A DNA stretch of 64,000 bases from contig CAZOZP010000006.1 in the NCBI GenBank assembly GCA_964584325.1, positions 7,290-71,289 on the forward strand. The letters are read 5' to 3'. Position numbers and translations under genes: made by a program. The notes below the pieces were generated by a model. It did no database searches and was not told the origin of the DNA. It saw only the letters and a list, made by a program, of their open reading frames with translations. This stretch comes from CAZOZP01 sp964584325 (GTDB lineage: Bacteria > Bacteroidota > Ignavibacteria > Ignavibacteriales > Melioribacteraceae). How positions within the stretch are numbered: position 1 is the first letter of the stretch; every line of letters begins with the position of its first letter. Positions 1 to 7,577 of the stretch are shown here, piece after piece.

Positions 1-141
1 CACCGGTTGAGATACTCCCATTCTATCAGAACTATAAATGTTCTGCGAAAGAGAGAAAGAACCACTGTATTGTACGGGGTTAATTTGTCCGCTTACAACC
101 AAAGACCATAACAGTATTATTACTGCAAGTATTTTAAGCAT
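1..141 (-). CDS. Secreted or outer-membrane protein, N-terminal fragment
   Basis: An ATG at 141 on the minus strand opens a frame that runs off the left edge (47 codons visible). It begins MLKILAVIILLWSLVVSGQ, a typical Sec signal peptide with a hydrophobic core and a small residue before the likely cleavage site. The mature part is rich in S, N, Q and Y (NPVQYSGSFSLSQNIYSSDR), as is common in exported proteins of this group. No Shine-Dalgarno sequence is visible. The function cannot be read from 47 residues. It is divergent from the winged-helix gene at 380. Confidence 0.6.
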   Translation of the reverse strand, partial: MLKILAVIILLWSLVVSGQINPVQYSGSFSLSQNIYSSDRMGVSQPV

Positions 142-247
142 ATTTATCAATAATTTATATTAAGCCCGTTTGTTCAAATTTAGTATAATGATTTCCAATA
201 ATCAACTGAGTAATTCAAATGAATTCGCCAGTTTGATTTGAAACAAT

Positions 248-262
248 TTTCGTATAATTTCC
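248..262 (+). promoter_or_regulatory. Possible promoter element before the winged-helix gene
   Basis: The sequence TTTTCGTATAATTTC lies in the divergent intergenic region 142-379. It contains TATAAT and resembles the TTTTCGTATTTTTG before mfd (41305-41318) and ATTTCGTATTTTC before the LOG gene (5901-5913). Promoter function is inferred from position and recurrence only. The rest of 142-379 is AT-rich, with no other feature that I can see. Confidence 0.3.
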
Positions 263-379
263 TTTTGTTGACAAAAAAATTAACTGTTGCAAATATTTTT
301 TATTAAGACACTTAATATTATTCTTAATATAACGATTATACACAATAATAAAATAGTTTTTTTAATTAGTGGTGAGATT

Positions 380-1027
380 ATGGCAAACAGCGAATTAAAC
401 AATCACAGGAATGAAATATTAAATTCCTTTAAAGGTATTGATGATAAAATTAAGAATTATGTATCTGCCTTGCGTAAGAAGAGTTCAGATGAAATTCTTA
501 ATGGATCAGTTATCGAAGCACAAAGATTAATCAGTCAAATCATTCCCATCGAAGAAGCATCGGTTAAGATTAAAAAAAACCAGCAGGATTTAATCAAAAT
601 CCTTGAATCTCAGGTAGAAAACGAAAATCCTCAACCGGCAGCGCCGGAGATAATAATTGAAAACAACGAGTACTTAAAATCAGAACCGGAAGAAAAGTCA
701 ATAGTTGATGAATATGTTGTAAATCCGGATGAAGATTTTACTCCTCAGTATGCTTTTCGTACTCCGATATTAAAGGCGTTGATTTATCTTGGCGGAAGTG
801 CCCCTGAAAAAGATATCATTACTTTTATTGAAAAAGATATGAAAAACAAATTCCGTGATAAGGACCATGAAATCTTTAACGGTCATAACGAAAAGCGTTG
901 GATTACTCTTATGAGAAATGAACGCGAAGAAATGGTAACCGAAGGCCTTCTTGCAACGGAGACAGGAGACGGTAACTGGGAAATTGTGCAAAAAGGCATC
1001 GATTTCCTCGCTAAAAACAAAAAATAA
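380..1027 (+). CDS. Mrr_N-like winged-helix domain protein
   Basis: This is a 215-residue protein starting MANSELNNHRNEIL. The frame is open from a TTG at 287, but those extra 31 residues are AT-rich noise and the ATG at 380 is preceded by GGTGAG, so I start it there. The N-terminal half (about 1-75) is charged and probably helical; 75-115 is an acidic, proline-containing linker. Residues about 120-215 (TPILKALIYLGGSA..., IFNGHNEKRW..., a final GDGNWEIVQKGIDFL) resemble the winged-helix domain found at the N-terminus of Mrr-type restriction proteins (PF14338-like). There is no nuclease domain here, so I read it as a DNA-binding or regulatory protein and not a restriction enzyme. It converges directly on the next gene (stop to stop, no gap). 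Confidence 0.6.
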   Translation: MANSELNNHRNEILNSFKGIDDKIKNYVSALRKKSSDEILNGSVIEAQRLISQIIPIEEASVKIKKNQQDLIKILESQVENENPQPAAPEIIIENNEYLKSEPEEKSIVDEYVVNPDEDFTPQYAFRTPILKALIYLGGSAPEKDIITFIEKDMKNKFRDKDHEIFNGHNEKRWITLMRNEREEMVTEGLLATETGDGNWEIVQKGIDFLAKNKK

Positions 1028-1459
1028 TTATTCTATATCCAGTAATAGATATTTACCGCCAACCTGAAGGAATGAAAACTTTGTCTTTAATGACTGTTTT
1101 CCGCTGTTAAAATTTATTTCTACAATGTTGGTTGTTCCTTCAGGAGCGGTTTTCTGTGAATACCCTGTTATCTGATAACTCTCACTCAAATCCAGAAAAG
1201 CCTTAACCTTTTTACTTAATCTCTGAACTGCTCCCATTTCTTTAGGCTGCTTTACATTATATGTATCCTTTAGATTCCTTGCAGCATCGTTCCCCTGATA
1301 AACAATAAATTTTGCAATCTCATCAGCGTTTTGCTTAGAGGCAAAATCAAAGATTGATGAAACCGATGTTTCAATTTGTTTTTTTTCGGCATCAGTCTGT
1401 GCGTATGCGTTTAAGAACAAAAACGAAAACGCAGTAAATACCAACAATAGTTTTTTCAT
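1028..1459 (-). CDS. Small secreted protein, unknown function
   Basis: A 143-residue protein with a clear Sec signal peptide (MKKLLLVFTAFSFLFLNAYAQ, cleavage after AYA or at Q21). The mature domain of about 120 residues has helices (TDAEKKQIETSVSSIFDFASK) followed by strands (TNIVEINFNSGKQSLKTKFSFLQVGGKYLLLDIE). This looks like an NTF2-like/DUF4878-type fold, but I cannot name the family. Its start overlaps the stop of the upstream PAP2 gene by four bases (ATGA, 1456-1459), so the two are translationally coupled. A periplasmic location is inferred from the signal peptide. Confidence 0.7.
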   Translation of the reverse strand: MKKLLLVFTAFSFLFLNAYAQTDAEKKQIETSVSSIFDFASKQNADEIAKFIVYQGNDAARNLKDTYNVKQPKEMGAVQRLSKKVKAFLDLSESYQITGYSQKTAPEGTTNIVEINFNSGKQSLKTKFSFLQVGGKYLLLDIE

Positions 1460-2076
1460 TTTATTACCCTTATTTTTGTGTTCAAATATTCTTTCAATTT
1501 TTCAAAGAAAACATTATTTATAACTATATTCCCTCTGTTCTCAATTAAAATGCCAAGATAAGCAAATACCCAACCAATTAATGCACCTATCAGCGCTCCC
1601 CCAATAATATCAGAGGGATAATGCACTCCCACATACGGTCTGGAAAGAGCAACCAAGGATGCTGTAATATATAATAATGTCTTATATCCAGGATAAAGTC
1701 TTGAAAAATATACAGCCATAGCAAAATTATTAACAGCATGCGAAGACGGGAAAGAAAAAGAGCCGGTTCCAACCAATACTCTTGCATCCGCCAATGCCGT
1801 GGAAGGTCTAATTCTTCCGATCCAGTTTTTGATTAAACTGCTGCTTACCTGATCAGACACAATTATTAGTAAAATTGCAAAAACCGCCGCAATTTTTCCT
1901 TTTCTGCCTCCTTTAAAGAATAAAATTGCCCAGAAAATGAAATAAATTAGATACCAATGCTTAACATCTGTAATAAAAACGAAAAATTTGTCGAATATAT
2001 TGTTGGAAATTGTATGATTTATTAAATAAAATAGAAACAAATCGATTTGATAAATAAAATTTGCCATATTTCCCAT
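1456..2076 (-). CDS. PAP2-family membrane phosphatase
   Basis: A 206-residue integral membrane protein with about five or six hydrophobic segments. The three acid-phosphatase motifs are present in order: KNWIGRIRPS (KX6RP), SFPSSHAVNNFA (PSGH-type, here PSSH) and LSRPYVGVHYPSDIIGG (SRX5HX3D). This is the type 2 phosphatidic acid phosphatase family, which dephosphorylates lipid phosphates such as undecaprenyl diphosphate or phosphatidylglycerophosphate on the periplasmic face of the inner membrane. The substrate cannot be assigned from sequence. ATGs at 2076 and three codons downstream (2067) are both possible starts. The gene is translationally coupled to the small secreted protein downstream. 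Confidence 0.9.
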   Translation of the reverse strand: MGNMANFIYQIDLFLFYLINHTISNNIFDKFFVFITDVKHWYLIYFIFWAILFFKGGRKGKIAAVFAILLIIVSDQVSSSLIKNWIGRIRPSTALADARVLVGTGSFSFPSSHAVNNFAMAVYFSRLYPGYKTLLYITASLVALSRPYVGVHYPSDIIGGALIGALIGWVFAYLGILIENRGNIVINNVFFEKLKEYLNTKIRVIK

Positions 2077-2176
2077 TATTTGTTTTAATATATCACAAAT
2101 TTAATTTATTCTTTACTTAAAAATGAATATTTTATTTATTGTTGTTTTATGAAAATACTGTTTTTCTAATTTATAT

Positions 2177-2184
2177 TATTTTTG
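2177..2184 (+). promoter_or_regulatory. TATTTTTG octamer at the start of the hybrid kinase
   Basis: TATTTTTG fits the TAnnTTTG -7 element known from Bacteroidetes promoters. It overlaps the TTG start codon proposed for the next gene, so either the real start lies downstream, the message is leaderless, or the match is chance in T-rich DNA. The same octamer precedes mfd and the LytM gene at more usual distances. Confidence 0.25.
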
Positions 2185-4479
2185 TTTGTGACTACTACTA
2201 ATAAAAAACTGAAATTTCAAGCTAAATCACCCGATCCGGTTCAAACTAATACATCATCAGGTGAATCCCATTTAAGGGAAAGTCGCCTTCAATTGTTTTC
2301 TATTCTTGTATTACTTATTTCAGGCGGATTTTTTGCTATGAATCTGGATAAGGTGATGTCAAATGTTCCTTTATTGACAGTAGCAATAATATCACTGCTT
2401 ACGGCATTATTTATTATTGTTTTTGCCGGCAGCAATTCCCTCAGCAATAAAACTGTAATTTTAAATTATCTGTTAGTGGTTAATTCAAGTTTCGCCCTAT
2501 TTTTTGCTTCAATTCAGATAGAAGATATTTTTATTGCCGCAATTGTTATTTCATCATTTTTCATTCTTCTTTCATCGGCTCTTATAAACTGGAAACCTTT
2601 CCATCAGATTGTTGCAGGAATTATTGTTGCTTCTTTAGCCGGCCTTGTTTTCTTTAAACTAAACTTATTTGAAAATACATCATCCGAATATATTTATTTC
2701 GGATCAGTGCTATTATTCTCAATTGCCGTATCAGTTATTTTCAGTTTTAGTCTGAACAGACTTGAACTTCAAAAAGAAACCGCAATAAGCAGTTTCAAGG
2801 AGAAGGATCAGAAACCGGTTCATCAGTTTAAAGCACAAGGAACTGATGAAGCTTTCGACAGTATTCCCGTTGCACTTTTCAAACTTGAACCTACCGGCAG
2901 AATTCTTTTCGGAAATCAGCGATTTGCAGAAATACTCGGCTATAAAAAAAATGAAATACTCGATTTGAATTTTCAAGCAGATATCTGTGCTAATCCGGGT
3001 GATAGAAACGAGATTAAATTAATGTATGAGCGATCCGGAAAAGTCTCAAATTACAGAATCAAATTAAAAAGAAAAGATAAAAGCGAAATCACAGTAAAAC
3101 TTTCCGGAAAATCTCTTAGAACACTCTATGATGAAGTTTACTATGAAGAGAGTATTGAAGACATAACTGAATTCATTAGAGAAGAAGAAGAACGTAATAA
3201 AGAGTTCGAAGAAATAAAAAAGGAAAAGCAGAAAGCACAAAACGAGGTGATTAATGCTCAGTATTCCAGCCATATAAAAACCCGGTTTATTGCTAATATG
3301 TCTCATGAAATCCGGACACCTATGAATTCGGTACTCGGATTTCTGACTCTTATCGAAAACGGACTTTTTGAGAGTGAAGAAGAGCTTAGAGATTTTGCAA
3401 GAAATGCCAAGATTTCTGCTGAATCGCTTTTGGATATAATAAATAATATTCTCGATATCTCTAAGATTGAAGCCGGGAAAATGGAACTTTTTGAAGATGA
3501 ATTTGCTCTTAAAGATGAAGTTGACAAGGCTTACTCAATCTGTATGCCTGCGGCGAGAGAAAAAGGGTTACAACTTAATTATAAAATAGAAAATGAAGTT
3601 CCCCAAATCCTTATTGGTGATTCAACACGTTACCGCCAGATTCTTGTTAATTTGCTGAATAATTCTGTTAAATATACAAGGTCCGGGTCAATAGAAGTCA
3701 ATATTTCGGTTATTAAGAAGACTGAAGCAACAATCAAGTTGCAAACAAAAGTTACGGATACCGGAAAAGGCATTCCAAAAGATAAGATCAATTCTTTGTT
3801 TAAACCTTTTACTCAGCTTGTTGATAAAAAATGGGGAAAAGAAGAGGGAACCGGACTCGGATTGATGATCTGTAAAGAATTTGTATCTCTTATGGACGGC
3901 GAAATCGGGATTGAAAGTGAAGTTGATAAAGGTACTACTGTAACGCTTACAACCGTTTTCAGCCTGTCGAAAAAATTTCTTGCTTCCCAGGAATTGTCAA
4001 CTCCGGAATTATCTGAAACTCCTGACGAAGTTATTTCTGAAGAACCCAAGACCGAGGAAGAAGAAAAAGTTACCATATCTTCACTCCCCCGAACAATATA
4101 TTCAAAGTACAGAATTTTATTAGTAGAAGATAATCCTATAAGCCAGAATGTTGAACTGAAATTGCTTCGTGAAATTGGCTACTCAGTAGATGCGGTATCC
4201 AATGGATATGATGCGATTGAGGCAGTTAAAACAAATTCCTTCAGTCTTGTTTTAATGGATATTGAAATGAACGATATGAACGGAATAACTGCAACCAAGA
4301 AGATAAGAGAACTTGACGGACATTGTGCTAATATCCCGATAATTGCCGTAACAGCGCATTCAAGTATGAAAGACAGAGAAAAATGTCTTGCTGCCGGAAT
4401 GAATGATTACATTGCAAAACCGATAAATATTAATTTCTTAAAAATGACAATTGATAACTGGCTCAGATCAGAATATTAA
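2182..4479 (+). CDS. Membrane hybrid sensor histidine kinase with receiver domain
   Basis: A 765-residue hybrid two-component sensor. After a short cytoplasmic N-terminus come about six membrane segments (residues about 35-190), then a PAS domain (about 222-345) and a short coiled coil. The HisKA box is FIANMSHEIRTPMNS with phospho-acceptor H375. The HATPase has NNSVKY, DTGKGIP and GTGLGLMICK (N, G1, G2 boxes). A C-terminal receiver (about 645-760) has LVEDN, phospho-acceptor D693 in LVLMDIEMND, and a conserved K in YIAKP. No output domain follows, so signalling probably passes on to an Hpt protein or another regulator. Start choice is uncertain: TTG 2182 or GTG 2188, with no Shine-Dalgarno sequence. 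It is a single gene ending at a strong hairpin. Confidence 0.9.
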   Translation: MFVTTTNKKLKFQAKSPDPVQTNTSSGESHLRESRLQLFSILVLLISGGFFAMNLDKVMSNVPLLTVAIISLLTALFIIVFAGSNSLSNKTVILNYLLVVNSSFALFFASIQIEDIFIAAIVISSFFILLSSALINWKPFHQIVAGIIVASLAGLVFFKLNLFENTSSEYIYFGSVLLFSIAVSVIFSFSLNRLELQKETAISSFKEKDQKPVHQFKAQGTDEAFDSIPVALFKLEPTGRILFGNQRFAEILGYKKNEILDLNFQADICANPGDRNEIKLMYERSGKVSNYRIKLKRKDKSEITVKLSGKSLRTLYDEVYYEESIEDITEFIREEEERNKEFEEIKKEKQKAQNEVINAQYSSHIKTRFIANMSHEIRTPMNSVLGFLTLIENGLFESEEELRDFARNAKISAESLLDIINNILDISKIEAGKMELFEDEFALKDEVDKAYSICMPAAREKGLQLNYKIENEVPQILIGDSTRYRQILVNLLNNSVKYTRSGSIEVNISVIKKTEATIKLQTKVTDTGKGIPKDKINSLFKPFTQLVDKKWGKEEGTGLGLMICKEFVSLMDGEIGIESEVDKGTTVTLTTVFSLSKKFLASQELSTPELSETPDEVISEEPKTEEEEKVTISSLPRTIYSKYRILLVEDNPISQNVELKLLREIGYSVDAVSNGYDAIEAVKTNSFSLVLMDIEMNDMNGITATKKIRELDGHCANIPIIAVTAHSSMKDREKCLAAGMNDYIAKPININFLKMTIDNWLRSEY

Positions 4480-4518
4480 AATACAGATTCAGCTTCTTGA
4501 TGAAGCTGAATCTGTATT
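4480..4518. terminator. Bidirectional terminator between hybrid kinase and rocD
   Basis: A perfect 17-bp inverted repeat, AATACAGATTCAGCTTC / GAAGCTGAATCTGTATT, with loop TTGAT starts right after the kinase stop codon and ends seven bases before the rocD stop. It has AT flanks on both sides, so it can serve both convergent genes. No long U tract is present; terminator function is inferred from stem length and position. Confidence 0.75.
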
Positions 4519-4525
4519 AAATATA

Positions 4526-5743
4526 TCACAATTTTTCTACTTCAATAATAGACTTTCTAATAATTTCTACAGCTTGCCTTATTTCAGATTCTGAAATAAC
4601 CAAAGGCGGAGCAAATCGTATTATGTGGTTATGTGTAGGTTTTGCCAAAAGTCCATTCTCTTTCATTCTCAAGCAGACATCCCAGGCAGTTTTACCGTTC
4701 GTTGGTTTTATTACTACTGCATTAAGAAGTCCTTTTCCTCTAATTAATTCTATCATGGAAGAATCAATTTCAGAAAGCATCTGCCTGAATAATTTACCGA
4801 GAGTATCGGCATTTTCCGAAAGATTTTCATCTTTAATAACTTCAAGGGCTGCCATTGCAACTGCACAGGCAAGAGGATTGCCGCCAAAAGTTGATCCGTG
4901 TTCGCCGGGTTTTATTGTGAGCATAATTTCATCATCTGCAAGTACTGCAGAAATCGGCATAACACCCCCTGAAAGAGCTTTTCCAAGTATTAGTATATCC
5001 GGTTTCACATCTTCGTAACTGCAAGCCAATAATTTGCCGGTTCTGGCAAGTCCGGTTTGTACTTCATCAGCAATAAACAAAACATTTTTTGAATGGCACA
5101 TTTCGTAAGCTTTTCTCAGGTAACCTTCATCCGGTACAACCACACCTGCTTCCCCTTGAATCGGTTCAACTAAAAATCCGGCTACTTCGTTGTCTTCCAA
5201 AGCTTTTTCCAAGGCATTTAAATCATTGTAAGGAATTTTTATAAATCCGGGTGTATAAGGACCATATCCTCCATATGAATCCGGGTCTGTTGACATTGAA
5301 ATAATTGTTATTGTTCGTCCGTGAAAATTGTCATTACAAACAACAATCTTTGCTTTGCCATCCGAAATACCTTTTTTTTGATAAGCCCATTTTCGGCAAA
5401 GCTTTAATGCGGTTTCGTCAGCTTCTGCGCCGGAATTCATAGGAAGTACCTTATCATATCCGAAATACTCAGTGATGTACTTCTCATATACCCCAAGTTT
5501 GTCGCTGTAGAACGCACGTGAAGTGAGTGTCAGTTCAGAGGCCTGGGCAGTAAGTGCAGAAATAATCCTGGGATGGCAATGTCCCTGATTCACTGCGGAA
5601 TAGGCCGACAAAAAGTCAAAATATTTTTTACCTTCAACATCCCAAACATATACTCTTTCGCCTTTGGTTAATACAACAGGCAGTGGATGGTAATTATGAG
5701 CACCATACTTGTCTTCCAATGCAATGAAATCTTTGGAAAGCAT
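4526..5743 (-). CDS. rocD: Ornithine aminotransferase
   Basis: A 405-residue class III PLP-dependent aminotransferase. It converts ornithine plus 2-oxoglutarate to glutamate semialdehyde (which cyclises to pyrroline-5-carboxylate) plus glutamate. Family signatures are ALEDKYGAHNYHPLPVVL at the N-terminus, FSAYSAVNQGHCHP-type substrate-side residues, MNSGAEADETALK, ADEVQTGLARTGK, and the Schiff-base lysine K255 in ILGKALSGG. The length is normal for the family (about 400). It is cytosolic and monocistronic. proC, which reduces the product to proline, lies 7 kb away on the same strand, so an ornithine-to-proline route is complete within the window. Confidence 0.93.
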   Translation of the reverse strand: MLSKDFIALEDKYGAHNYHPLPVVLTKGERVYVWDVEGKKYFDFLSAYSAVNQGHCHPRIISALTAQASELTLTSRAFYSDKLGVYEKYITEYFGYDKVLPMNSGAEADETALKLCRKWAYQKKGISDGKAKIVVCNDNFHGRTITIISMSTDPDSYGGYGPYTPGFIKIPYNDLNALEKALEDNEVAGFLVEPIQGEAGVVVPDEGYLRKAYEMCHSKNVLFIADEVQTGLARTGKLLACSYEDVKPDILILGKALSGGVMPISAVLADDEIMLTIKPGEHGSTFGGNPLACAVAMAALEVIKDENLSENADTLGKLFRQMLSEIDSSMIELIRGKGLLNAVVIKPTNGKTAWDVCLRMKENGLLAKPTHNHIIRFAPPLVISESEIRQAVEIIRKSIIEVEKL

Positions 5744-5842
5744 AAATCACCTTTCAAATGGTTATTGTTATTTGTTAATGGTCAAGATAGAATTATAGGC
5801 AATTCTTAACCTAAGTTACGAAATTTTTATGTAATTGGAAGC

Positions 5843-5882
5843 ACATAAAATATTTTTATTTCATCTTTACTACATAAAATAT
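5843..5882. repeat. Short direct repeat in the rocD/LOG divergent region
   Basis: ACATAAAATAT occurs at 5843-5853 and again at 5872-5882, 29 bp start to start (close to three helical turns), in the divergent region 5744-5949. It could be a regulator binding pair or an AT-rich coincidence. The rest of 5744-5842 shows nothing recognisable. Confidence 0.3.
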
Positions 5883-5913
5883 GTAAAAATATTATGCATA
5901 ATTTCGTATTTTC

Positions 5914-5925
5914 TTTCGATAATAA
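5914..5925 (+). promoter_or_regulatory. TTTCGATAATAA element before the LOG gene
   Basis: An exact copy of the 12-base element that also lies before the two propeller sensor genes on the minus strand (22866-22877, 35771-35782), with a 10-base match before the PAS kinase operon (19446-19455). Here 24 bases separate it from the ATG at 5950. It contains GATAAT, a -10-like hexamer. A promoter or regulator role is inferred from recurrence and constant spacing. Confidence 0.5.
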
Positions 5926-5949
5926 GTTTGAAATTTTAAGGAAATGTTT

Positions 5950-6477
5950 ATGAGCAAAATCATTACAGTTTTCGGAAGTTCTCTGCCACAGGAAGGCGAT
6001 TATGAATATAAGCTTGCATATCAGATTGGATATAATCTCGGACGTGAATCTTTTAATATCTGCACCGGCGGTTATCAGGGAATTATGGATGCAGCCTCGA
6101 AAGGTGCAGTTGATGCCGGAAGTCAAGCTGTAGGTATAACCGTTGATTATTATAAATCTAAAGTATCAAAATATCTCTCTAAAGAAATCAAGACTTCATC
6201 ACTTTTTGAAAGACTTGACAAACTTGTAGGAATTGCCGCCGGTTATGTAATACTTCCCGGTGGAACCGGAACACTTCTGGAACTTTCGGTTCTTCTTGAA
6301 TATATGAACAAAGGAATAATTCAGAATAAACCAGTTGCCGCAATTGGAAATATGTGGGATAGAATTATTGAAGTAATTGATGAAAGAATGGTTTTTGAGA
6401 ATAGAAATAACGGATTGGTAAAGCTTTTTCATGATGCTGATTCACTCACATCATATCTTACTTCAGTTCTGAAGTAA
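5950..6477 (+). CDS. LOG family protein (lysine decarboxylase-like Rossmann fold)
   Basis: A 175-residue protein of the LOG/YgdH superfamily. It begins MSKIITVFGSSLPQEGDYEY, and the family signature PGGTGTLLELSVLLEYMNKG (PGGxGTxxE) lies near residues 97-115. Characterised members are phosphoribohydrolases that split nucleoside 5'-monophosphates (cytokinin ribotides or AMP-like substrates); the bacterial role is often unknown. An ATG at 5944 sits only two bases after AAGGA (5938-5942), whereas the ATG at 5950 has the normal seven-base spacing, so I start at 5950. Its 3' end overlaps the convergent heptosyltransferase gene by 15 bp. The sensor-type TTTCGATAATAA element lies upstream. Confidence 0.85.
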   Translation: MSKIITVFGSSLPQEGDYEYKLAYQIGYNLGRESFNICTGGYQGIMDAASKGAVDAGSQAVGITVDYYKSKVSKYLSKEIKTSSLFERLDKLVGIAAGYVILPGGTGTLLELSVLLEYMNKGIIQNKPVAAIGNMWDRIIEVIDERMVFENRNNGLVKLFHDADSLTSYLTSVLK

Positions 6478-7521
6478 AATACTTATTTTCTGCATTACTA
6501 ATTCCGGAGACAGTTCTTTCATACATTTATACTTGACATCGGTCCTGTTACATTTAAGATGCCTTGGAGAGTAATAAAAGCATGGTGAACATTCCAGATT
6601 CAGATTAGCTGCGATGAACCTGGTCTGCCATGGGTAAATGTAATTCTGATTTGTCGGACCTATCAGCGGAACAATCTTCACACTCTGCGAAGCAGCAATA
6701 TGCATTAATCCTGAATCATTTGTAACAAACACACTGCAGTATCTCATAAGTGCGGCAGATTCTGTAAGTGTTTTTGACTCTGCAATGACAATTCTGCTGC
6801 TGTTTACTGATTTTTTAATGCTTTCATTCAGACTTAATTCTTCAGTACCGCCGAAAAGAAGAATACTGTAATCAGTATTTCTGATTAACAATCTTCCCAA
6901 TTCAGCAAAGTTCTGTTCAGGCCATCTTCTGTTTATATGATTCTTTAATGTAGAACACCCAGCATGAAACCCGATAATTCTTCTGTTATATAAACCGGCA
7001 TTTTTTATTATTTCTTCAGCATTTGAAAGGTCTTCCTGTTTAACAGGAAATAATAAGGGTCCGGCCCTTAGCTGTGATTTCTCTAATAGATGCGACACCA
7101 TCCGTATATTTTCTTCAACATTATGAAGCTCGTTGTTTTCACGAATCCGGATATTATTAAGAATTCCTAAATTAATTGTATCAAGATGAGTGTATTTTAC
7201 TCCGTATCTGCGTTTGGCCGCAACCAAATAATTAATTACATTGTATTCTAATCGGTTAGAAGGATATACATTTATGCTTACATCGTATTTATTCCTCAGC
7301 GAAAAAATAAATCTAAGCGATTGTATTTTTGAAGAGAATAGGAAATTATGAAATATTACCCTGTCGGCAAGTCCCGTACGGATAAACATTTCCTCAGCAC
7401 CTTTATACATAACCAGAATATCTACCTGTGAATCAGGAGAATTTTCTCTGAGCAGCTTCAGAGCAGGTGTAAACATAAGGGCATCGCCGATACCGGATAG
7501 GGCATTAATAAGTATTTTCAT
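6463..7521 (-). CDS. Glycosyltransferase family 9 (heptosyltransferase-like)
   Basis: A 352-residue GT9 enzyme. The N-terminal domain begins MKILINALSGIGDALMFTPALKLL, with the typical GxGD motif; the C-terminal GT-B domain carries VTNDSGLMHIAASQSVKIVPLIGPT, the nucleotide-sugar site. Relatives add heptose (or another sugar) to the lipopolysaccharide inner core from an ADP-activated donor at the cytoplasmic face of the inner membrane. Two cysteine-containing stretches near the C-terminus (LECSPCFYYSPRHLKCNR) match the CxxC...C pattern seen in many GT9 proteins. It follows the DUF2723 gene on the same strand, separated by a hairpin. Confidence 0.85.
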   Translation of the reverse strand: MKILINALSGIGDALMFTPALKLLRENSPDSQVDILVMYKGAEEMFIRTGLADRVIFHNFLFSSKIQSLRFIFSLRNKYDVSINVYPSNRLEYNVINYLVAAKRRYGVKYTHLDTINLGILNNIRIRENNELHNVEENIRMVSHLLEKSQLRAGPLLFPVKQEDLSNAEEIIKNAGLYNRRIIGFHAGCSTLKNHINRRWPEQNFAELGRLLIRNTDYSILLFGGTEELSLNESIKKSVNSSRIVIAESKTLTESAALMRYCSVFVTNDSGLMHIAASQSVKIVPLIGPTNQNYIYPWQTRFIAANLNLECSPCFYYSPRHLKCNRTDVKYKCMKELSPELVMQKISILLQN

Positions 7522-7533
7522 AATATTTTATAA

Positions 7534-7571
7534 AGCGGGCTTATGGAAAAATAATTCTTCCATAAACCGCT
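7534..7571 (-). terminator. Hairpin after the DUF2723 gene
   Basis: Read on the minus strand, AGCGG-T-TTATGGAA pairs with TTCCATAA-GC-CCGCT, a 13-bp stem with one internal bulge, starting just after the stop of the 7578 gene. It is followed by TTATAAAATA and then the GT9 start. It may terminate transcription partly or separate expression of the two genes. Confidence 0.6.
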
Positions 7572-7577
7572 AAATTT

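Noticed and set aside
287..379. Upstream extension of the winged-helix protein from TTG 287.
   Set aside because: The 31 extra residues are hydrophobic, AT-driven sequence without conservation features; ATG 380 has a ribosome site and a normal soluble N-terminus.
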